DNA from: Clostridiales bacterium
GTDB taxonomy: Bacteria; Bacillota; Clostridia; Oscillospirales; QAMX01
DNA: 8,844 nucleotides
Direction: 5' to 3'
Assembly (NCBI GenBank): GCA_016285815.1
Contig: JAEERN010000186.1
Location: 1-8,844 of the forward strand
The notes beneath the pieces are model-generated. The model did no database searches and was not told the DNA's origin. It saw nothing but the letters and a program-made list of their open reading frames with translations. The translations under genes and the position numbers were made by a program. Shown one piece after another: positions 1 to 4,148 of this stretch; position 1 is the first letter of the stretch; each line of letters starts with the position of its first letter.

Positions 1-1
1 C

Positions 2-1291
2 ACCTATACGATCGAAGAGGACGCCGTGGAGGGCTATACCACCACCGTCACCGACTTCAAGATCGTGAACACCCATACCCCGGCCACCGTCGACGTCACC
101 GTCACCAAGGTCTGGGACGACGCGGACGACCAGGACGGCCTGCGCCCCGCCAGCGTCACCATCCGCCTGCTGGCCGACGGGAGCGAGATCGACTCCGCGG
201 CCATCGGCGAGGCCGACGGCTGGAAGCACACCTTTGCGGATCTTGACAAGTACAAGGCCGGCAAGGAGATCGTCTACACGATCACGGAGGACGCCGTGGA
301 GGGCTATACCGCGACCGTGGACGGCTTCACCGTCACCAACGCCCACGAGCCCGCCCGGGTGGACGTCTCGGGCACCAAGGTCTGGGACGACGCGGACGAC
401 CAGGACGGCCTGCGTCCCGACAGCATCACCGTGCGGCTGCTGGCCGACGGGGCCGAAGCCGGCACCGTGACCGTCACCGAAGCCGACGGCTGGCAGTGGA
501 CCTTCACGGGCGTCGACAAGTACAAGGCCGGCAAGGAGATCGTCTACACCGTCGAGGAAGAGACCGTGGACGGCTATACCGCGACCATCACCGATTTCAA
601 GATCGTGAACACCCACGCCCCGGCCAAGACCGACGTCACCGTCACCAAGGTCTGGGACGACGCGGACGACCAGGACGGCCTGCGTCCCGACAGCGTCACC
701 ATCCGCCTGCTGGCCGACGGGACCGAGGTCGACTCCGCGGCCGTCACCGAGGCCGACGGCTGGCAGCACACCTTCGCGGGCGTTGACAAGTACAAGGCCG
801 GCAAGGAGATCGTCTACACCGTCGAGGAGGACGCCGTGGACGGCTATGAGACCGCCGTGGACGGCTTCACCGTCACCAACACCCACGTGCCCGCCAGCGT
901 CTGCATCACCGTCACCAAGGTCTGGGACGACGCGGACGACGAGGACGGCCTGCGCCCCGACAGCATCACCGTCCGCCTGCTGGCCGACGGCGTCGAGATC
1001 GAGACCGCGACCGTAACGGCGGCCGACGGCTGGCAGTTCGCCTTCCCCTGCCATGACCAGTACAAGGCCGGCACCGAGATCGTCTACACGATCACGGAGG
1101 ACGCCGTGGACGGCTATACCGCCTCTGTGGACGGCTTCACCGTCACCAACACCCACGTGCCCGCCGCGCCTCCGACCGGATACAACGGCCACATGATCCT
1201 CTACCTCTGCACCGCGGCGGGCTCCGCCGTCCTGCTGGGGCTGGTGATCTGGTCCGTGTTCGGCCACAGAAAAACGCACCGGACGAAGTAA
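2..1291 (+). CDS. CnaB-repeat cell-surface protein with C-terminal sorting-signal-like tail (5' end outside window)
   Basis: The frame is already open at base 2, so the N-terminus lies upstream; the GTG at 26 is internal to a repeat and is not a start. The visible 429 residues are the tail of one 90-residue CnaB (prealbumin-like) domain, four complete ones, then a short linker, a hydrophobic helix (about HMILYLCTAAGSAVLLGLVI) and a basic tail (HRKTHRTK). Each complete domain carries the residues expected for a self-formed isopeptide bond: Lys in TKVWDD (unit position 7), Glu in the IVYTxxE strand (67) and Asn in the closing VTN/IVN strand (84). The linker holds APPTG, matching a loose xPxTG sortase motif, directly before the helix. 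Such proteins form rigid stalks on Gram-positive surfaces. No sortase gene is in view. The last unit has two cysteines absent from the others. It ends just before a palindromic terminator. Family and partial status are secure; the anchoring mode is inferred. Confidence 0.93.
   Translation, partial: TYTIEEDAVEGYTTTVTDFKIVNTHTPATVDVTVTKVWDDADDQDGLRPASVTIRLLADGSEIDSAAIGEADGWKHTFADLDKYKAGKEIVYTITEDAVEGYTATVDGFTVTNAHEPARVDVSGTKVWDDADDQDGLRPDSITVRLLADGAEAGTVTVTEADGWQWTFTGVDKYKAGKEIVYTVEEETVDGYTATITDFKIVNTHAPAKTDVTVTKVWDDADDQDGLRPDSVTIRLLADGTEVDSAAVTEADGWQHTFAGVDKYKAGKEIVYTVEEDAVDGYETAVDGFTVTNTHVPASVCITVTKVWDDADDEDGLRPDSITVRLLADGVEIETATVTAADGWQFAFPCHDQYKAGTEIVYTITEDAVDGYTASVDGFTVTNTHVPAAPPTGYNGHMILYLCTAAGSAVLLGLVIWSVFGHRKTHRTK
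89..1168 (+). repeat. Four tandem 270-bp CnaB repeat units
   Basis: Four units of exactly 270 bp (89-358, 359-628, 629-898, 899-1168) follow the 3' part of a fifth (2-88). Each encodes 90 residues. Marker stretches such as the codons for KVWDDADD recur at 270-bp spacing with almost no synonymous change, pointing to recent duplication or gene conversion. Units 1 and 3 resemble each other in the middle (VTIRLLADG, DSAA), while units 0 and 2 share the ending DFKIVNTH and units 1 and 3 the ending DGFTVTN, suggesting a two-unit (540-bp) higher-order period. Unit 4 breaks the pattern. Confidence 0.95.
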
Positions 1292-1303
1292 CGTCTGACC
1301 CAT

Positions 1304-1339
1304 AGAAAAAAAGCACTGCGCGCGCAGTGCTTTTTTTCT
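1304..1339. terminator. Perfectly palindromic, probably bidirectional intrinsic terminator
   Basis: The 36 bases are a perfect palindrome: a G+C core GCACTGCGC/GCGCAGTGC (1313-1330) flanked by A7 (1306-1312) and T7 (1331-1337). It forms a stem with a U tract on whichever strand is transcribed. On the + strand it follows the CnaB gene stop by 12 bases; on the - strand it lies 24 bases beyond the stop of the remnant at 1364-1519. That position between convergent reading frames is what a shared bidirectional terminator would show. Confidence 0.9.
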
Positions 1340-1363
1340 GTGTCTCCGCCCTCCGGGCGGCGG

Positions 1364-1519
1364 TCAGAAAGCGACGTCGATGAGCTTTACCATGCCCATC
1401 CGCATCCCCAGCGACAGAATGAACTTCCATTTGAACGGGATCTCGCGGCTCTTCCGGACATAGTCGGGGAACGGGCGCTCGGTCACGCTCCGGAAGCAGC
1501 CGCCGCGCCGGACGACGCA
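1364..1519 (-). pseudogene. Probable 5'-truncated remnant of an unrecognised minus-strand gene
   Basis: Read on the minus strand, a frame open from 1543 to the TGA at 1366-1364 ends with ERPFPDYVRKS and WKFILSLGMRMGMVKLIDVAF-type sequence. It looks like genuine protein: mixed hydrophobic and basic residues, and G or C in nearly every third codon position, unlike the repetitive Arg/Ala/Pro-rich shadow frames nearby. That codon signature fades at about 1519, where the A+T-rich TetR promoter region begins, and an in-frame TAG follows at 1546-1544. No ATG and no good start site are present; a GTG at 1486 would give 40 residues, but its only Shine-Dalgarno-like GGAG lies too close. The frame runs into the palindromic terminator on the correct side. 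I read it as the C-terminus of a gene whose front was lost when the TetR operon came to lie here. I do not recognise the family. The alternative is a real 40-residue protein. Confidence 0.45.
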
Positions 1520-1546
1520 ATAAAACGAAAAACTTCGCCCTTCCTA

Positions 1547-1575
1547 TTGACACCGTGTCAGCAATGTGCTATACT
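1547..1575 (+). promoter_or_regulatory. Near-consensus sigma-A promoter of the tetR operon
   Basis: TTGACA (1547-1552), a 17-base spacer, then TATACT (1570-1575). The -35 is perfect and the -10 differs from TATAAT at one position. The predicted start of transcription, about 1581-1583, falls at the edge of the second operator and leaves a leader of roughly 40 bases before the GTG at 1621. This is by far the strongest promoter-like sequence upstream of the five-gene operon. Confidence 0.88.
1548..1560. promoter_or_regulatory. Operator O1, TetR-type palindrome overlapping the -35
   Basis: TGACAC-C-GTGTCA, a perfect 6+1+6 palindrome that contains most of the -35 hexamer. The same half-sites recur at 1584-1596, 36 bp away centre to centre. 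A dimer bound here would block sigma-factor contact with the -35. Assigning it to the adjacent TetR-type gene is inference from location and symmetry. Confidence 0.85.
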
Positions 1576-1582
1576 GTCATTG

Positions 1583-1597
1583 TTGACACAGTGTCAA
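1583..1597. promoter_or_regulatory. Operator O2, TetR-type palindrome at the transcription start
   Basis: TTGACAC-A-GTGTCAA, a perfect 7+1+7 palindrome with the same TGACACnGTGTCA core as O1. It starts 8 bases after the -10 and covers the expected start of transcription. With O1 it brackets the promoter core, the classic arrangement for tight autorepression. Confidence 0.85.
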
Positions 1598-1620
1598 TAT
1601 TTGTCAGAGGGGGCGATACC

Positions 1621-2271
1621 GTGGTAAAGGGAACGCCGGAGCGGATCGCAGAGCGGCGCGAGGAGATCGTGAACACCTGTGAAAAGCTCTATCAGACCAT
1701 GAGCTTCAAGGACATCACGCTGAAGGAGATCGGCCGCGAGGTGTCCTTTTCCCGCCCGACCATCTACAACTATTTCCAGACCAAGGAAGAGATCTTCCTG
1801 GCGCTGTTCGCGCGGGAGTACGACCGCTGGAACGAGGCGCTGGCCGCCGTTTTGAACGAAAACGACGCGCTGGACCGGAAGGAGCTCGCCCACCGGATCG
1901 CGGCGTCTCTCGCCGACCGGACCCAGCTTTTGAAGCTGCTCTCCATGAACAACTACGACATGGAGGCGAACAGCCGCACCGAGCTGCTGACCGACTTCAA
2001 AAAGGCTTACGGCCGCTCGCTCCAGCTGTTCCGCCTGCTGCTGGAAAAATTTTGTCCCGAGCTGTCCGCCGACGACGTCCGGGGCGTTCTCTATCTGTTC
2101 TTCCCGTTCATGTTCGGCCTTTACCCCTACGCCGCCGTGACCGAAAAACAGCGTGCGGCCATGCGGGCCGCCGGCGTGGACTACGTCTACCAGTCCGTCT
2201 ACGAGCTCGCGGACCGCTGTCTGCTCCGGCTTTTGGGCGGCGGGACGCAGAAGGAGGCGGCGGGACGATGA
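1621..2271 (+). CDS. TetR/AcrR-family transcriptional regulator, probable autorepressor of the operon
   Basis: A 216-residue protein, normal length for TetR regulators. The N-terminal DNA-binding domain has its helix-turn-helix at about residues 32-53 (ITLKEIGREVSFSRPTIYNYF), followed by the typical TKEEIFLALF segment. Residues from about 65 to 205 are a helical ligand-binding and dimerisation domain with no recognisable subclass signature. The GTG at 1621 is chosen because GGGGG at 1609-1613 lies 7 bases upstream and the promoter starts transcripts near 1582; any start near 1555 would lie upstream of the transcript. Two identical palindromes bracket the promoter immediately upstream, so the protein very likely represses itself and the downstream genes until a ligand is bound. 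The stop overlaps the next start by four bases (ATGA). The ligand is unknown. Confidence 0.93.
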   Translation: MVKGTPERIAERREEIVNTCEKLYQTMSFKDITLKEIGREVSFSRPTIYNYFQTKEEIFLALFAREYDRWNEALAAVLNENDALDRKELAHRIAASLADRTQLLKLLSMNNYDMEANSRTELLTDFKKAYGRSLQLFRLLLEKFCPELSADDVRGVLYLFFPFMFGLYPYAAVTEKQRAAMRAAGVDYVYQSVYELADRCLLRLLGGGTQKEAAGR

Positions 2272-2594
2272 GCCTTTCGGTGAACCTGTATTACCACGGC
2301 GAAAACGGCAGCGCGCGGAGATTCGCGGAAGAGATGGAGCGCAGCGGCCTCGCGGACGCGATCCGGGCCGAGGAGGGCAACCTGGAATACCGGTATTTCG
2401 TTCCCCTCGACGATCCCGAAACGGTCCTTCTCATCGACTGCTGGCGCGATCAGGCGGCGCTCGACGCGCACCACGCGAGCCCCATGATGGAGCGGCTCGC
2501 GCAGCTGCGGGAAGAATTCGATCTCCACATGACGGCAAAGCGGTATCTCTCCGCGGATGCGCCCGACCCGGACGCGCGGTTTTTGAGAAAATAA
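2268..2594 (+). CDS. ABM-family putative quinol monooxygenase-like protein
   Basis: A 108-residue protein with the antibiotic-biosynthesis-monooxygenase (ABM, YgiN-like) pattern: an opening beta strand SVNLYYH, a helix over about 15-34, a strand pair EYRYFVPLDDPETVLLIDCW, then DQAALDAHHASPMMERL, which corresponds to the family's W-x(n)-A-h-x-A-H-x-x-SP signature. Members fold as ferredoxin-like dimeric barrels and act without a metal or bound cofactor on quinols or other aromatic compounds, though many have unknown substrates. Start: ATG 2268 with AAGGAGG at 2251-2257, ten bases upstream, and a 4-base overlap with tetR, so translation is probably coupled. Context with a CMD/cupin protein and flavodoxins favours a role in redox detoxification of a small organic molecule. 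Family assignment is good; substrate unknown. Confidence 0.85.
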   Translation: MSLSVNLYYHGENGSARRFAEEMERSGLADAIRAEEGNLEYRYFVPLDDPETVLLIDCWRDQAALDAHHASPMMERLAQLREEFDLHMTAKRYLSADAPDPDARFLRK

Positions 2595-2612
2595 CGACGG
2601 AGGCAGAGAAAA

Positions 2613-3368
2613 ATGAGCGAAAAGATCGTACAGACGGCGGGCAGGGACCAGCTGGGAGCGTTCGCTCCCCTGTTCGCGCATCTCAACGACGACGTCCTGT
2701 TCGGCGAGGTCTGGAACGAGCCGGCCATCGACGTCAAGACGAAGTGCATCGTCACGGTGGTGTCGCTGGCGGCGTCCGGGATCACGGACGCTTCGCTGGG
2801 ATATCACCTGCAGAACGCCAAGGCGCACGGCGTGACGCGGGCGGAGATCGCCGCGATCCTCACCCACGCGGCCATGTACGTCGGCTGGCCCAAGGGCTGG
2901 GCGGCGTTCCGTCTGGCCAGGGAGATCTGGGCCGAAGACGAGCCGGCGCTGACGGAAAAGGACCGGTTCCAGAAGAGCATCTGCTTTCCCGTCGGCGAGC
3001 CGAACCCCTTCGGGCAGTTCTTCGCCGGCCAGAGCTATCTCGCGCCCGTTTCCACGGAACAGGTCCCGGTGTTCAACGTGACCTTCGAGCCGGGCTGCCG
3101 CAACAACTGGCACATCCACCACGCCAAAAGCGGCGGCGGTCAGATGCTGATCTGCGTCGGCGGCCGGGGGTATTATCAGGAGTGGGGCAAGGACGCCGAG
3201 GCGATGACGCCGGGCACGGTGATCAACATCCCGCCGGAGGTCAAGCACTGGCACGGCGCCGCGCCGGACTCGTGGTTCGCCCATCTGGCCGTCGAGGTCG
3301 CGGGGGAAGAGACCGGCACCGAGTGGTGCGAGGCCGTGTCGGCGGACGACTACGGCCGGCTGCAGTGA
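2613..3368 (+). CDS. Carboxymuconolactone decarboxylase-like/cupin fusion protein
   Basis: 251 residues in two domains. Residues about 8-108 are CMD-like (the AhpD/CMD helical fold): IDVKTKCIVTVVSLAASG, then GYHLQNAKAHGVTRAEIAAIL and HAAMYVGWPKGWAAF. The CxxC peroxidase pair of AhpD is absent, so it resembles the decarboxylase-type rather than the peroxidase-type branch. Residues about 150-230 are a cupin: motif 1 WHIHH (H167, H169) with Gln177 near the usual Glu position, motif 2 PGTVINIPPEVKHWH (H212, H214). A three-His/one-Gln metal site resembles the Mn-binding cupins that include bacterial hydroxynitrile lyases. Such fusions occur in anaerobes and Proteobacteria, but their reactions are mostly undefined. 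ATG 2613 has CGGAGG nine bases upstream; it is 18 bases after the ABM gene and 13 before the lipoprotein, so part of the same operon. Confidence 0.9.
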   Translation: MSEKIVQTAGRDQLGAFAPLFAHLNDDVLFGEVWNEPAIDVKTKCIVTVVSLAASGITDASLGYHLQNAKAHGVTRAEIAAILTHAAMYVGWPKGWAAFRLAREIWAEDEPALTEKDRFQKSICFPVGEPNPFGQFFAGQSYLAPVSTEQVPVFNVTFEPGCRNNWHIHHAKSGGGQMLICVGGRGYYQEWGKDAEAMTPGTVINIPPEVKHWHGAAPDSWFAHLAVEVAGEETGTEWCEAVSADDYGRLQ

Positions 3369-3381
3369 ACGAAGGCGGCGC

Positions 3382-4128
3382 ATGAAAAGGATCCTTCTTC
3401 TTTTGCTCGCGGTTCTGACGGTCTTCGGCCTCGCCGCCTGTTCCGGCCCCGTCCCCGGGGAAAGCAGCGACACGCGGCCGGCCTCCGCCTCGCCGGCCGG
3501 CACGGCGGACGATCCCGGCACGGGCTCGCCGGAAGAGACGACCCTGTCCGGGACCACGGCGGGCTCTGAAAGCGCGCCGGAGCGCGCGGAGACGTCTCTC
3601 TCCTCGCCGGACGGATCGGCGGAAACGACGGAGGCCGCGTCGACCGGACCTCACAGGAGCGTTCTCGTCGTGTTCTTCTCCGCGACCGGCACGACCCGAG
3701 GCGTCGCCGAAAAGATCGCTGCGCTGGAAGACGCTGATCTCTACGAGATCAAGGCGGCGCAGGAGTACACCGACGCCGACCTCAACTGGCACGACAACGC
3801 CAGCCGCACCACGAAAGAGCAGAACGACAAAAGCGCCCGTCCCGAGATCGGGAGCGAGCGCATCTCCCTCGAGGGCTATGCCGTGGTCTACGTCGGCTTT
3901 CCCATCTGGTGGGGCGAGGAGCCGCGCATCCTGGACACCTTCGCGGAGAGCTGCGACTTCGACGGGATCACCGTGATCCCCTTCTGCACGTCTGCCAGCA
4001 GCGGCATCGGCCGGAGCGGCCAAAACCTCGCGGAGCTCGCGGCCGGCGGCCGCTGGCTCGACGGCAGGCGCTTCGGCGGCGGTGTGTCGGAGGACGAGCT
4101 CAAGGCCTGGATCGACAGTCTGAAATGA
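3382..4128 (+). CDS. Flavodoxin-domain lipoprotein, probably anchored outside the membrane
   Basis: 248 residues. A lipoprotein signal peptide (MKR, a leucine-rich core, lipobox LAAC with Cys20) is followed by a low-complexity Ser/Thr/Pro/Gly/Glu linker (about 21-91) and a Flavodoxin_4-type domain (about 92-246). FMN-binding features are visible: phosphate loop SATGTTRG (100-107) after strand VLVVFF, a long loop with DLNWHDNASRTTKEQNDKS, and GFPIWWGEEP (172-181), whose aromatic pair probably stacks on the flavin. Flavodoxins are normally cytoplasmic electron carriers, so a lipid-anchored one should work on the outer face of the membrane. The partner is probably the next gene, whose C-terminal domain is of the same family. 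ATG 3382 follows a GAAGGCGG-like site. Which electron donor and acceptor it uses is unknown. Confidence 0.92.
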   Translation: MKRILLLLLAVLTVFGLAACSGPVPGESSDTRPASASPAGTADDPGTGSPEETTLSGTTAGSESAPERAETSLSSPDGSAETTEAASTGPHRSVLVVFFSATGTTRGVAEKIAALEDADLYEIKAAQEYTDADLNWHDNASRTTKEQNDKSARPEIGSERISLEGYAVVYVGFPIWWGEEPRILDTFAESCDFDGITVIPFCTSASSGIGRSGQNLAELAAGGRWLDGRRFGGGVSEDELKAWIDSLK

Positions 4129-4148
4129 ACGCGGCGGGGGGCGGTACC

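Noticed and set aside
34..1074. Series of 76-codon minus-strand frames spaced by 270 bp
   Set aside because: They are antisense shadows repeated by the CnaB tandem units.
2..1168. Tandem repeats as a possible CRISPR array
   Set aside because: Units are 270 bp, directly adjacent, in frame and encode a known protein domain; there are no spacers.
1143..1553. Minus-strand open frame crossing the terminator and the CnaB gene end
   Set aside because: It reads through the palindromic terminator and is low in credible protein sequence; a different minus frame (ending at 1364) carries the coding signal in this region.
1555..1620. Upstream GTG start adding 22 residues to the TetR protein
   Set aside because: It would lie within the promoter, upstream of the predicted transcript start, and the added residues are translated operator DNA.
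2199..3557. Minus-strand open frame of 452 codons
   Set aside because: It runs across several well-supported + strand genes and has shadow composition without motifs.
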